Source of the DNA: Effrenium voratum
Taxonomy: Eukaryota > Sar > Dinophyceae > Suessiales > Symbiodiniaceae
Length of the DNA: 64,000 nt
NCBI GenBank assembly: GCA_963377175.1
Contig: CAUJNA010003247.1
Location: forward strand, 581,501-645,500
Direction: 5' to 3'
The position numbers and the translations under genes were made by a program. This document shows positions 11,009 through 21,241 of this stretch, piece after piece. Positions within the stretch are counted from its first letter, which is position 1, and every line of letters starts with the position of its first letter. The notes under the pieces were generated by a model that made no database searches, had not been told where the DNA came from, and saw only the letters and a program-made list of their open reading frames with translations.

Positions 11009-12052
11009 TCAGCGCGAGCATTGTGGCAAGATGCGAAAGCACAAAAGCACAGCGTAGAGCAGGCGAGCCACTCCGCAACGCTCGTAGACAAGAAGTCGGG
11101 AGTGCGTAGCCACGGCCACTGGCGCCGATGACAAGCGCTGGGGCGTGTCCCCATCATTGTATCGCACCCAGCAGTCTTTCTGCTTGACAAAGGCCACGTA
11201 GTGCCCAGCATCGGCACTTGCGCCACGGTGCACCATGGCAGCGCGCAATCGGTAGTGCTGCCCTTGCAGCTGGATGCTGCTCAGGCTTTTCAGGTCCAAC
11301 TGGCAATGCTTGCCAATGTCTTGTCCAGCTTGCCGTTCTAGATTGATTAGCAGAACAATCGCGGCAGACCAACTCCGATGGATGTGGTAGTCCAGCGGCG
11401 CATGGCAGGCCGGGCACGTGCGGCCGGCCCCGGCACTAGACACATCTGTCTCAGGGGCAAGAAGAGACGAGAGGGCAACAGAGTGCCCAGCAGCCGCCCG
11501 TAGAGGGATTTTGACCGGCAGCAGACTGTGTTGTTCGGAAGTGACAGAAGGCGGTCCGTCATCACAGCAGCGACACAGGCTGCGAAGATGGACAGTGGTG
11601 GAACAAGTGACCGAAGACGCGGCTGCCCACTCGCGTTCAAACGCAGGGGACAACACCTTCACGTAGATCTCTGTGGGGTCGTGCTGCTGAAAAACGCTGA
11701 CTCCTGAGGCAGACAGAAAGTCATTCCAGGTGTCTGATAGCGCGACAGCCGCGCCGCTTTGTCGGCTGCCCTCTTCAGTAGCTTTGCAGAGGCAGAGCAA
11801 GCAGTTGACAGGACAGAGCCCGGAGCGGACATGCTTGTCAATGCAGGCATGGAAGGCTTCCGTGGCATGCAAGCCTTGAAGACAAGATGCGAGCCAGCAC
11901 GTCTTCCCGGAAGGATTAGGGAAGACACCGCGCACGTTGTGGCAAGAGGCACGGCGAGCCGGCGCCAACCTAGCAGAGCCAGAATGGAACGACTTAGTAG
12001 CGCGCGCTCTAGGCCTCGCAGAGACGGAAGTGTTGCCAAAGAGTGCGTGCAA
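11009..12052 (-). CDS. USP-type (C19) ubiquitin-specific protease domain
   Basis: The Cys box reads NPSGKTCWLASCLQGL, with the nucleophile Cys in TCW (family consensus GNTCxxNSxLQ). A FQQHDPTEIYVKVL block matches the QQD box. A zinc ribbon is formed by CRCC and CPAC pairs. The His box reads DAGHYVAFVK and then WVRYNDGDTP, supplying the catalytic His and the Asp/Asn; the domain closes with RLLVYER near 11,065. All three catalytic positions are present and the domain is uninterrupted, so the peptidase may be functional. The first ~30 codons of the open frame look non-coding; a CTCTGCTAG|G acceptor shortly before the LAPARRASC segment may be the true exon start, and codons after YER are probably intron. 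It would remove ubiquitin or a ubiquitin-like modifier; its role in transposition is unknown. Confidence 0.8.
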   Translation of the reverse strand: MHALFGNTSVSARPRARATKSFHSGSARLAPARRASCHNVRGVFPNPSGKTCWLASCLQGLHATEAFHACIDKHVRSGLCPVNCLLCLCKATEEGSRQSGAAVALSDTWNDFLSASGVSVFQQHDPTEIYVKVLSPAFEREWAAASSVTCSTTVHLRSLCRCCDDGPPSVTSEQHSLLPVKIPLRAAAGHSVALSSLLAPETDVSSAGAGRTCPACHAPLDYHIHRSWSAAIVLLINLERQAGQDIGKHCQLDLKSLSSIQLQGQHYRLRAAMVHRGASADAGHYVAFVKQKDCWVRYNDGDTPQRLSSAPVAVATHSRLLVYERCGVARLLYAVLLCFRILPQCSR

Positions 12053-12227
12053 GAGCCGGTTGCGCTCTTTCGAGGACAGGCTCCACTGACCTCAGCAATC
12101 TCATGAGAGCCGGGGGCGCTGCGGAAGCCAGCTCAGGGTGGGGCTCTGCAGCAAATAGCTCAAGCTGCGCGGCGCCGCCATATGTGGCCAAGCCAGCGCG
12201 ATGTCCTACAAGGCGGGCGGCCCGCAA
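12009..12227 (-). CDS. Candidate upstream exon of the USP protein
   Basis: The minus-strand frame encodes a helical, protein-like segment (LMRLLRSVEPVLERAQPALA, then RTLWQHFRLCE) and reaches a possible GC donor (TGCGAG|GCC) just before the USP exon. No known domain is seen. Phase with the USP exon could not be settled, so the boundaries are approximate. Confidence 0.45.
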   Translation of the reverse strand: MRAARLVGHRAGLATYGGAAQLELFAAEPHPELASAAPPALMRLLRSVEPVLERAQPALARTLWQHFRLCEA

Positions 12228-14040
12228 ACGCGTAGCATGCTAGGCAACAGGCCCAGGCCTCATCCTGGTCAGCGCTGCCCGAGACACGCTGCCAACACTG
12301 CCAGGCAAGGGCTGGCTGTGTCCTATCACAAGGGTGAGCGAGGCAAGTCAAGATGTGCATCACTTTGCCTGCGCTGGACAGAGTACCGCTCGTGCTCCTG
12401 AGCAGGCACTCTTCGGAGCAAGCGCGCTCCAGCTTTGAGGCTACTCAACTAATTAGGCTGCAGCCGGGGACGGGCGGCGAGCAGCCGCTGCCAAAACGGC
12501 CTGCAGGGTGATGAGTGTGTGTGTGTGTGTGTGCGCGCGTGTTCGCTCACAGCGTCCTGACGCCGTTGCTTCTGCGCAGCTTTCTCGATATCGCTCGCCA
12601 GCAAATCACCTGCTGGCGAGCCAACGCCCAAGCGGGAAAATGCGAGTTTGCAGGACTGAGGCCACGACTCCAAGCGCTTTCCAGGAAGAGACCGGGCGCC
12701 GGCACCTGTGACGAGACAAACGTAAGACGACCGCTGAGAAGCGTGCACGCGCAAGCCGCCTCGGACATTGCCTTCTCAGTCGCAATTTGCACGGCTTCCT
12801 CATCCCAATCCTAAAGCAGGCCGCCCCTTGCATGCCACTCCAGCATGTAAGATGGACCTCTGCCACAGGAGGGCGTCGACTGCGCAGAGCCCGGGCCTGC
12901 GCAATCGCAAAACGCTTGACGCTGGGCAGCCAAACATGCAGCAAGACAACAGCCAGCCGGCAACCTGCTTGCCGCGTTGTGGGCGAAACGGAGGCGGCGG
13001 CAGCTGGGCAACGGGCGTGCAGTGGAGGGGCACCTGGAACGCAAGTCGGGCGAGACAACGCAATGTAGCGTAGAGTCCGAGCCAGGCACGGACAACCATC
13101 CAGCCTGTCAGCAGGGCAACTTCTGCAGTCTCACATACAGTTGCAACGCAGCAGCACTGAGCATCCGGCGGGAGTGAGCACAGTAAGCCCACAGAACAAC
13201 CGCATGTATGTAGCCGAATCTATTGGCAAGTTTACATCAGCCTGGCCAGCAAACACTCATACACCAGCCAGCGGTGAGAAAAAAGGCTGGCAAAGGTCCT
13301 GGAAGTCATCCGCCCAGCGCGCCTGTCAAAAAAGTAGGAGCAAACTCTTGCAATTAGGTTAGACACATGCGGCACGCAGGTGAAGACCATAGCCTTCAAG
13401 CTGCACCCTGACACAGCCATGGGCGCAAACTACCTCGGTCCTGCCAAAGCGCGAAGTTAGACTGCACACAAATAAACCGGCCAACACAAGGCATCCTCCT
13501 CGCAACGGAAGGCGTTGTGTGACAGAAGCGAACTGCTGATGGCTGCGGCCCGTTATGGGTGCAACCGACAGCTCCTTGGAGCAACTCACGTCAACCCTGG
13601 ATTTGCTGAGGGCCTTACCAACTTGCGGCGCCCATGTTCAGGTTGCGCCCTGGCAGGTCGCGCCGTAGCGGCGTGAAATGAAACACATTGGCAAAGCAAA
13701 CGCTCGCTGTCCTCGTGCCTCCAGCCACACGTCTTTGCCTTGCGAAACTGGACATGGGTGGTACCACTCCAACGACACAGCTCTGGCCTAGCACCATAGA
13801 AGAAGCCAAGGCCTCGTGGAAACGATTTTGAGTGCGGCGCGGTCTGCGCTGGGAATCCAAAGTCTGGCCGGGGAACCAGCCGGCTGCAACGCCTGCCTGC
13901 TTGTCTGCGCAATGCTGGCCACCTGCCGCGAAACCTCAGGCACGGCGCAGGCGTGCTTCAAGGCCAAGTTTACAAGCATGCGTGAGCCCACCCCCACGCT
14001 AGCCAAACAGCAGGAAGCCTGATCAAGCGTGAGACGCACC
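12228..14040. other. Transposon 5' part, no recognised gene
   Basis: GC-rich DNA upstream of the USP on the transcribed strand. It holds a short GT repeat (12,512-12,532) and several overlapping open frames on both strands with Cys/Arg/Ala-rich, inconsistent translations. It may hold leader exons or regulatory sequence; nothing is recognisable. Confidence 0.5.
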
Positions 14041-14300
14041 CCGGCAAAAGGTCTTAAGGGCTTCTGCTAGGCAACACGCTTGAAACAAGACACACGTGTG
14101 GCCTCAACACTTGGTTCCTGTTAAGACCTCCAAATGACTTGAAAAAACGCCTCCCACTGTGAGTACTCACATCCAGCACCTGTGGACTGAGACTGAGGAA
14201 GGGACAATGCCACAGGCTGGACGCAGCCAAGCTAAGGCACCAGTGTCAGCCAACCGCGCGCGCAGTTCTTTGGGCATAAATTTTGGGACAAGACCCCCGC
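14041..14300. repeat. Internal direct duplication, copy 1
   Basis: Matches 15,341-15,690 in the same orientation. Shared blocks are GGCAACACGCTTG, AAGACCTCCAAATGACTTGA, CACAGGCTGGACGCAGCCAA, GGCACCAGTGTCAGCC and TTTTGGGACAAGA. Together the pair flank the 14.37-15.34 kb array. Confidence 0.8.
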
Positions 14301-14369
14301 CGCAGAGATAGCCCCAGCCCCTAACGAAGAGGGGGGGGGGGGGGCGACAACCCCCGCTATTTCCCACGT

Positions 14370-15340
14370 TTTTGCAAGGGGCAAACTTTGCTTCTGGACT
14401 GCAGCTGCCCCCAGCCTCGAAGAGAGCCCCTCAGTTCTTAGGGGCTTCACATAGCTCGAGCCCCTTGCCCTCGGAGTTGCTGCCGACGCCCAGCGTTACG
14501 CAGCTGCGGGCACGTCGTTGTTGCGTAAGCAGGCTGCCGCCCCCCCCAACCCCCCCCTGCTATTTTTAGGCTGCCCCCTGCACCTCCCCGCCCATTTGCA
14601 AGGGGCAAAAACTTCGCCTTTGGACTACAGCTGCCTCCAGCCTCGAAGAGAGCCCCTCAGTTCTTGGGGCTTCACATAGCTCGAGCCCCTTGCCCTCGGA
14701 GTTGCTGCCGACGCCCAGCGTTACGCAGCTGCGGGCACGTCGTTGTTGCGTAAGCATGGGGGGGGCTGCCGCCCCCCCCAACCCCCCCCTGCTATTTTTA
14801 GGCTGCCCCCTGCACCTCCCTGCCCGCTATTTGCAAGGGGCAAACTTCGCCTGTGGACTACAGCTGCCTCCAGCCTCGAAAAGAGCCCCTCAGTTCTTGG
14901 GGCTTCACATAGCTCGAGCCCCTTGCCCTCGGAGTTGTCGCCAACGCACGCTGAGCTGTGTTACACAGCTGCGGGCACGTCGTTGTTGCGTAAGCTTGGG
15001 GGGGGCTGCCGTTCCCCCCACCCCCCCCCCCCCCCCCGCTATTTTGAGGCTGCCCCTGCACCTTGCCCGATAGGCCGACTGCCCCAGGCCCTTGCCCTTG
15101 GACTACAGCTGCCTCCAGTTGCCTCATAAAGCCCCAGCCCTCAGAGTTCCCAGCTTGCGCCTCTGTTGCGCGCGATCGCGCGTTAGCGCGGCTGCTAGCA
15201 TGGAGGGGGCGGCCGGCAGCCCCCCCCAACCCCCCGCTATTTTTTAAGCTGCCCTTGTGTCCCGCCTGCTATTGCCAAGGAAGGAAAGCCGCTTTGCTAC
15301 CCGAGAATTGCCTCATCATGTGTCCGGGCACCAGCCTCAC
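14370..15340 (+). repeat. Internal 227-233 bp tandem array, right copy
   Basis: Three full units beginning CCTCGAAGAGAGCCCCTCAG (or AAGAG variant) start at 14,414, 14,641 and 14,874, followed by a degenerate fourth. Each holds GGGCACGTCGTTGTTGCGTA, a G-run/GCTGCCGCCCCCC hairpin and GCTATTTTTAGGCTGCCCC. The orientation is the same as at 5,150-6,130, so the arrays are direct, unlike the inverted outer arrays. Confidence 0.85.
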
Positions 15341-15690
15341 CCTTCCAACCTAGGCAACACGCTTGGAGCAAGCGACGGACACACGGAGGCGGCCGAACCG
15401 GGACGTGCGGCCTCAAGACTGACTTGGTCCCTCTTAAGACCTCCAAATGACTTGAAAAACGCCTCCCGCTGTGAGGGGCGATGCCACAGGCTGGACGCAG
15501 CCAAGATAAGGCACCAGTGTCAGCCGAAAGTAGCTAACGCGCGCGCGGTTCGCCACAGGCTGGACGCAGCCAACTGAGGAAGGGGCGATGCCACAGGGCG
15601 GACGCAGCCAAGCTAAGGCACCAGTGTCAGCCGAAAGTAGCTAACGCGCGCGCAGTTCTTTGCGCATAGATTTTGGGACAAGATCCCCGC
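15341..15690. repeat. Internal direct duplication, copy 2
   Basis: Second copy of the 14,041-14,300 block. The CACAGG(C/G)(T/C)GGACGCAGCCAA motif occurs three times within it (about 15,486, 15,554 and 15,591), so it has undergone further local duplication. Confidence 0.8.
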
Positions 15691-15739
15691 GCCGCGGTCA
15701 CGGCAGGAATCGAACCACAGAGGCTCATGCGTTCGGAGC

Positions 15740-15990
15740 CGTCCACACGGCGCCCAAAAACACTCGCCAACCAGGCGCCAAAAACACCGGCCACGCCCGC
15801 CAGGCGCCAAAAACACCCACCGACCGCACACAGCCCCAGGCGCCCAAAACACCGACCAGACACCAAAAACACCGGGAAGATAAAAACAGACACCCAAAAC
15901 ACCCGCCAGACCCCCAAAACACCCAAACCATGCCGAAAAGCACTCCTGTCCACAGAAACACCGAAACAGGCGCTAAAAACACCCTACCCC
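15740..15990 (-). repeat. Right subterminal GGCGCCTGG array
   Basis: Copies of CCAGGCGCCAAAAACAC and relatives, the reverse complement of the 4,151-4,520 array. The outermost copy (ACCGAAACAGGCGCTAAAAA, near 15,960) pairs with the outermost left copy at about 4,161. Confidence 0.75.
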
Positions 15991-15999
15991 CAAAATAGC

Positions 16000-17250
16000 C
16001 TTCAAACGCCAAAAAGGTAGATCCATCGCGGGGGTGCATATATATATATATATGTATATGTGGTGAGCATGCATGTTTATTATTTGTGTTTTTCCTTTTC
16101 TCTATATATCAGTTGTTGGTTTAACGTGTGCTTGTTTCTTATACGAATAAAACAACACCAACCTGATGTGTTGTTTAATCAAAAAAAAGGCAACCCCGCG
16201 GGTGTGTATAAAACTGAATCGTTGTCACAAAGGCTGCCCTAAAGACTGGAAGGCCTCTCAACCCAATTCATACCATGACCAAACAGGACGGCTTGAGATT
16301 GCCCTGCACCGACCAATCTATTTGTTGCAAGGGCAGAGCTGACTTGGCGACCCGATTCCGTGATTCAAAGTGCCGCCGGCGCGGACGCGCCCCCTCCTTT
16401 AAAGCGAATGCGAAAAGCCAAAAGCGACCCCAAACCTTGACAGCCCCCAAGTAATAGTCCAAGAAGTTGGGCAAAGGAGCAGTTGGTTTAACTTCAGCAG
16501 TGCTTTCATGATGAGCGCGTCAAGCCAGCCATGATAAAACTTCAACATGGGAGATCACTTTGTTGGAGGCCAACAGAAAACCGGCCATTTGGAAATTCCC
16601 CCAAAACAACGACACACCCAGTTTGAAGGGTAATACAAGGGGACAACTACCCTACGAACCCACTCGAATTTCCTTGGGCCCTGATGTGTTCAAAGACCAG
16701 TTCCTTGGGGCTCATGTTGGGCTAGTCATGTCGGGATAAGGATCTTTAAGCATAGGATTCCGGTTAAGGGAACCATGACCCAATCGGCCATAGAACAATT
16801 TTGGACCATAAAATGGCTCTTATGGACGCTCCTAAGGACCAACTTGCCACATGTTCCGAAACAAGCGGAGAAAAAACGCGCGCATGCCGGTCAAACAAAG
16901 CTTAGCTCGACACAAAACGCAGAAATGTCCACCCCTGCCTCATGAGGTTCCAGGTATTGCATTCTTTTATTAGTTATCCTCCCGAACCTTAAGTTCCGGC
17001 TGTTCATTTGCGGCAGTTGCTTATATATGTATACATAAATATATACATGTATAATATGTATCTTAAGCCAAAACATCTTCCGAAGAATCGGTGCCCTCCC
17101 TCCAAAGGACCCAAAGGGAAAGACTATTTTTTTACCATTTCGGCCTCTCTCCGAATCAAAGAACACGAGACTCTGCTCAAAAAAAAAACAGATAGTTCCG
17201 CTATGTTCCGCTTCCTTCGAGCCTCTGGACCAAAAACCGGTCCCCCGCGC
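16000..17250. other. Gene-free stretch between transposon and GH20 exons
   Basis: Contains a TA-rich microsatellite at 16,037-16,060 directly beside the transposon end, then AT-rich intronic-looking DNA. The GC-rich island at about 16,370-16,400 does not translate to a recognisable GH20 segment in any minus-strand frame. Confidence 0.5.
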
Positions 17251-17397
17251 CTCCTGGACATCCTGCTCGCTGTAGAACTCGGGGCTCGTGAGCCGGGAGG
17301 CGTTCACCAGCGCGGGGCGGCTCCGCACGAACCTCCGCCGTTTCGCGTCGTTTCGGCGCCGAAACAGGCGTTCGGGCGGTGGCTCGGTGGCCTCAAC
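17251..17397 (-). CDS. GH20 exon: YSEQD segment
   Basis: Acceptor AAATGCAG|GTTGAGG and GC donor GTCCAGGAG|GCGCGG bound 49 codons containing VEATEPPPERLFRRR and LTSPEFYSEQDVQE. The final part matches the GH20 helix that follows the HWHLTDDQ strand; the Arg-rich front part looks lineage-specific. Its junction with the preceding exon does not fit in phase, so one small exon may be missing between them. Confidence 0.7.
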
Positions 17398-20300
17398 CTG
17401 CATTTGCCGCATGGCTTGACTTCCATTTGCTTGTCTTGGCTTAATTAATTTTGGGAGTAGGAATTATGGAAGGTAATTATGTTTTGGTGGTGGCAAAATA
17501 TTTTTGGAGTTGGAGGAATAGATTTTGAATCGGTATTGGAGATTTGAGGTCTACTATTTTGGGATAGGATTTCAAAGTCTTTATGCTGGAGATTTGGGAT
17601 TAGGTATAAAGAGGAATCTATAACTACCTGGACATATATCAGTTGTTGTTTGTTTTTTTTCCAGGACTTACTGTAACTTGGCATTGAATGACCGTTCCGG
17701 GTGTTGGCAATGAACCTAAGGATGGTTTATAGGGGGTCATTCCAGTATTCTTTGCTGAGAACCATCAAGCTAAGTCCCCTGGGGAAAAATAACACACACC
17801 CACAGAAACAAAAAAAAACAATATATGGATATGTCCAGTAGTTACAGACTCCCTTGTTTTAACCAACACTGGAAATAGCACATCTCCCTAAGCAAATGGA
17901 AGTCAACCAGCGCCGTCTTTTGGAGGAAACTCACCTACTAGAGAAACAAGCTGGCGTTCAAGCGAACCGAGGAGGTGCTCGTCTGTCCTGGCCCTAGAGA
18001 GCTTCCTGGAATCATGGGATGGAAGGAGAGGACGGGGAAGGAGAGCCCAAATTAGCTCTTATTGAGCCCTTAAGGGCTTTGGGCTCCCTCCCCCCTCCCC
18101 TCTCGCCCTTCCCTCCCTTATGATGAAAGAAGTCAATCTGGTCACTTGCTGAGTCTTTAGTTTCCTGTGGGCCGTCGCGGTCCGCGCGCAATGGGTCTCA
18201 GCTGAAATCTGACGAGGCTCAAACGCCAGGACTGGTCATCCGTGAGGTGCCAGTGGAAGAAGTTGGCCTGCGGACAGGCAACGTTTTCAACTGGACGGAC
18301 CCTCAAACTGAAAGCCTGGAGGGGGTGCAAAGTAACCCCCAACAACAAAAACATGGCTCGCATTGAATTATTATAGTTGCATTGTTCTCAACGCAGGTAA
18401 AACCCGTGCAAGGGTCTTGGCTTCTTTGGCAGGTATCGAGGTTGAAGCCTCCTTTTCCGCTGGCCCCGGTGTCCAACCAACCGATGTCCACCAGGGAAAT
18501 CCTCCCGTTTCCCAAATTTGCAAGGATTTGCGGGGATCGCTGGGGGTGTCTTTTGTGAGACTGCCCCCATTCATGATTTCAAAGGGAAACCAAGAGGAAA
18601 CCGAAAAGCGCCTTTTTATGTGGGTCCCCTAAAAAAGGAAACACCCAGAGCTGGCCTGGGGTCAACATGTTGACTGTTTCTCAAGGGTATCAAAGTCAGA
18701 AACTGGTTGGTGGTGTCCCTTTGCAATTTTGCCTTTGCAATTTTGCCCCTTGGCAAAAACATGGAAAAATCTGTCCATGCAGCAGTGAAATCGATTCTAA
18801 CTCTAAAACCAACAAGGGGTCTCATAAAACAGTAGTCATTTCAGCACAAGGAAGCCAGCCGGCCCTTCTTTTTCTGGCTTCTCCTTAACCAACAGGAACA
18901 CAGTAAAGCGCCATTTTAGTGGGTCTGAGCAAAGACGCCGAGCTCTGCTTGACTACCCCAAGATAGACTTAAACCCAGTTCTTTTTGGGGGAAATGAACC
19001 ACCCCCTGAGTTTAACCCAAGTCAACAAGGGAGGAACCAACGAACTCGCTGCCCATCCGGAAGTCTCGGATCTTCCACTCCTTCCGCCGGCTTCCGCCGG
19101 CTTCCGGCTGCCCAAAAAGTTGGAAGCCGGCTCGGGAAAAGTGAGGCAAAGACGACCCCGAGACCCTGCAAAAAGTGAACAACTTTTGGGGGGGTTAGTG
19201 GAAAACTCCTCAATTTCAACCAAAAAGTTTTGAACAAGTCTAAAGATCCAACCGAAGCAGCAGTCCAAACCTTCTCGCCGCTTCCTTCAGCTCGCCGCTT
19301 CACTTCCTTCCAGCCGGCCTTGAAGTGCGCGAGGGCGGTGATGTAGCGCTTCAGGAAATCCACCGGCATAAAGTGCCGCACCGCGTCCAGCTGCAGCCCC
19401 CGCCAGCAGAACCGCGGCCAGTCCTGCAGTGTTCGGAGCGGGGCGGAGCGGCCTCCCCTCCTCTCCGTGTGGCAAAACAGTAGACATGCGTGAAAACGTA
19501 GACCTTCATTTGACTTTTGGTCCTGGGTGAGAAAAGACGACACATGTCCAAGAGTAATGGAAAACCAGGAGAAAATAAAGATAGGTGTTTCACCAATCTG
19601 AGCTTGCTCCCTTCGGGGGAACATATCCAAGAGAGCATCAGCTTGCCCAAGATGTGCGGCGAACGCACGGTAGATGCATGTTGCATCGGAAGCAAACGCT
19701 GTCCTCTAAGACGAAGTCCGGCAGGTTTGCAGGGGAATGTTCGCCTGCCAAGTGCTGCGGGCGGCTTGCCCGCGCAAGCCGGGAGATCCTACACTTCCAC
19801 GCATGCTTCTGGGGAAGTGGCAAATTTTGAAAACCGGACTGGAAGGATTGAGCAACCACTCGAACGAAAATCGGGCCTGCCTCAAAATACGGGGCCTGGC
19901 TTTCCCTTCAAACACATGCCCTAGCCTTGCCATTACCCACACTTTGGGTTTTCTAACTCAATGTCCATTTTATCCTTCAAGAGATTTTGTCTGCGGCATC
20001 GCTTGGATAGATATGCTACGTGTCTTGTGCACTGAATTGACCTCGTAGACATCGCTTTGCTCTCGTATCGACTTGAAATGACTGGACTCACTTCCCGGCT
20101 AGACTGTATCTACTTGCTGTGTTCTTCGGTCAAATACGACCCTGGGTCTACATAGTCATCCTAGAGGCAAAATTATTCATGTGGCCCAGCCAGGTATCTC
20201 AAAAGATAAACAAAGGTGCAGCTGTCGTTTTATTTTCCACCGACGCTGGCCGCTGAATTCCTCTTCCCCAAATCTGCTGGAGAATCCGAAGCCAGATAGC

Positions 20301-20790
20301 CTCGGGCCTGCCTTTTCGCCTTGATCAGTCTTTCTCCCGGATCTACTTTTTGTTGCTTGTCTTCAATGGCCAGCAAGGCACCACAAAAGAGCTGCGTCAA
20401 TAGCTTCTGCCAAGAGTCCCAGACCCCATGGGTCGAGCCCTTTTCGAGACCTATGTCTAACCCCACAACTTGCAACCTCGAAATCCATGGGAAAAAGGCT
20501 GAGATCCCCCAAAAACCCACGGTCAACGGGACGGGGCTTGGTCTCCATTTCTCAATTTTACGACCCTTTACCAAACAAACCGCCATGGAAGTCGCATGAC
20601 ACGTGTATTAATTAAAACATGCTCGAAAGAACAAGCAACAAAAAGAGGAGAGGGGGGAGCTTCCCGGGTTTTCTGCCGGGAAGCCTGCGAGCTGGCGCAG
20701 GGTCTGGGCGAAGCGGAAGAGCCCGGCGGGGCGCACGGCGGCGCAGCAGAGGCCCTTGGGCCCACTCAGGGCGAAGTGCCAATCCTTCGC
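17251..20790 (-). CDS. GH20 beta-N-acetylhexosaminidase-like gene (partial, spliced)
   Basis: Five minus-strand exons read in order as consecutive pieces of a glycoside hydrolase family 20 enzyme. They are the end of the N-terminal GH20b domain (GLFRFAQTLRQLA), the linker to the barrel (NLPDFVLE, then DWPRFCWRGLQLD), the strand with RHFMPVDFLKRYI, the family hallmark HWHLTDDQSWR, and EFYSEQDVQE, which fits the usual YTxxDIxE helix. Phases agree at the first three joins. The enzyme class hydrolyses terminal N-acetylhexosamine from glycans or chito-oligosaccharides. The exon with the catalytic Asp-Glu pair (HxGxDE motif) and everything after it is not visible between 17.25 kb and the transposon at 16.0 kb. 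Those exons may lie beyond the transposon, outside the window, or be lost. The 5' start is not identified. Confidence 0.88.
18210..18267 (-). CDS. GH20 exon: HWHLTDDQ hallmark
   Basis: After the TGTCCGCAG acceptor the exon reads ANFFHWHLTDDQSWRLSLV, the most conserved GH20 signature. The Asp-Asp-Gln and aromatic residues shape the sugar-binding pocket in this family. The donor is unclear; a GA-type site near 18,210 is the best guess. Confidence 0.9.
19319..19423 (-). CDS. GH20 exon: barrel entry
   Basis: Exactly 35 codons from AACACTGCAG|GAC to TTCAAG|GCCGGC (GC donor). The sequence DWPRFCWRGLQLDAVRHF and then MPVDFLKRYITALAHFK matches the start of the GH20 catalytic barrel. It joins the HWHLTDDQ exon in phase 0 (HFK|ANFFHWH). 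Confidence 0.9.
19704..19744 (-). CDS. GH20 exon: domain linker (41 nt)
   Basis: Starts after TTGGCAG and ends at TTAGAG|GACAGC, an apparent GA donor. It encodes EHSPANLPDFVLE. The first two bases complete a codon split after LRQLA in the upstream exon, and the end joins DWPRF in phase 0, which reproduces the usual GH20 order. Fit to both neighbours is the main evidence for this small exon. Confidence 0.75.
20685..20790 (-). CDS. GH20 exon: end of GH20b domain
   Basis: Encodes ALSGPKGLCCAAVRPAGLF, then RFAQTLRQLA, which matches the strand-helix of the N-terminal GH20b domain (consensus xAxxxxGxFxGxQTLxQL). Donor CTCGCAG|GCTTCC is GC-type with phase 1. The acceptor is uncertain (AG near 20,785 or slightly upstream). 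Confidence 0.75.
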
Positions 20791-21200
20791 TTGGCAGTCC
20801 TCCGGGGAAGGGAAATCGGGTGGTGGGGGGAAAATCGGGGGCGACGGACATGGGGGGGAGAGTTCCCGAGCTGTGCTTGTAAAACAGTGTCTTGTTATTG
20901 ATTTATTTATTTTTGGGGGGAACCCGTTTTTGTCGGCGGTTCTTTTTAGGGACACCCAAAGCAAAACCGTTTTCGCCGTGTTGGGGGGGGTCCGAGTTCT
21001 TGCGCAGCCACGGCCCGTCTCAATGAGCTTCGGCTTCCCAAAGTTCCAGCCCAACAGGGGAAGCCAACTCCAAAAAAATTACCTGGGCCACATCGTTCAC
21101 GGTCCGCCAAACCAGAGAAAAAACAACGCGGGCGCAACAGGCCCAGAAGTCCCAGAAGTCCCCAAAGTCCTTCTGCTCGTCCTCATGGACCCGGTAAGAC

Positions 21201-21241
21201 CTCGGAGGTCGAGGTCTCTTCTTGCTACGCTTGTCTTCCAT
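21201..21241 (-). CDS. Weak candidate first exon, unidentified
   Basis: ATG at 21,241 opens MEDKRSKKRPRPP and runs to a GT donor (CCGAG|GTCTTACC). It could be a 5' exon of the GH20 transcript or unrelated. There is no signal-peptide character, which would be unusual for a secreted hexosaminidase. Confidence 0.25.

Larger units (their letters stand above)
4141..15999 (-). mobile_element. Large MULE-like DNA transposon with USP protease
   Basis: About 11.9 kb bounded by imperfect terminal inverted repeats. The left end contains TTTCTAGCGCCTGTTTTGGT at 4,161; the right end, read in reverse complement from about 15,999, contains GTTTTTAGCGCCTGTTTCGG. Just inside each end are clustered GTTTTTGGCGCCTGG motifs in opposite orientation (4,151-4,520 and 15,740-15,990). 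All recognisable coding is on the minus strand: a USP peptidase, an ATPase-like plus zinc-finger region, and a DDE plus SWIM transposase. Mutator-like elements typically carry long terminal inverted repeats and a transposase with a WRKY/FLYWCH-type finger, a DDE core and a SWIM finger; a Zisupton/KDZ-type affinity is an alternative. The exact ends and a target-site duplication could not be fixed, because the left boundary falls in another repeat and the right one next to a TA repeat. An in-frame stop in the transposase suggests this copy is defective. Confidence 0.75.

Noticed and set aside
15690..15760. tRNA-like segment (GGTTCGATTCC on the minus strand)
   Set aside because: A T-loop-like box is present, but the T-stem does not pair and no full cloverleaf can be drawn.
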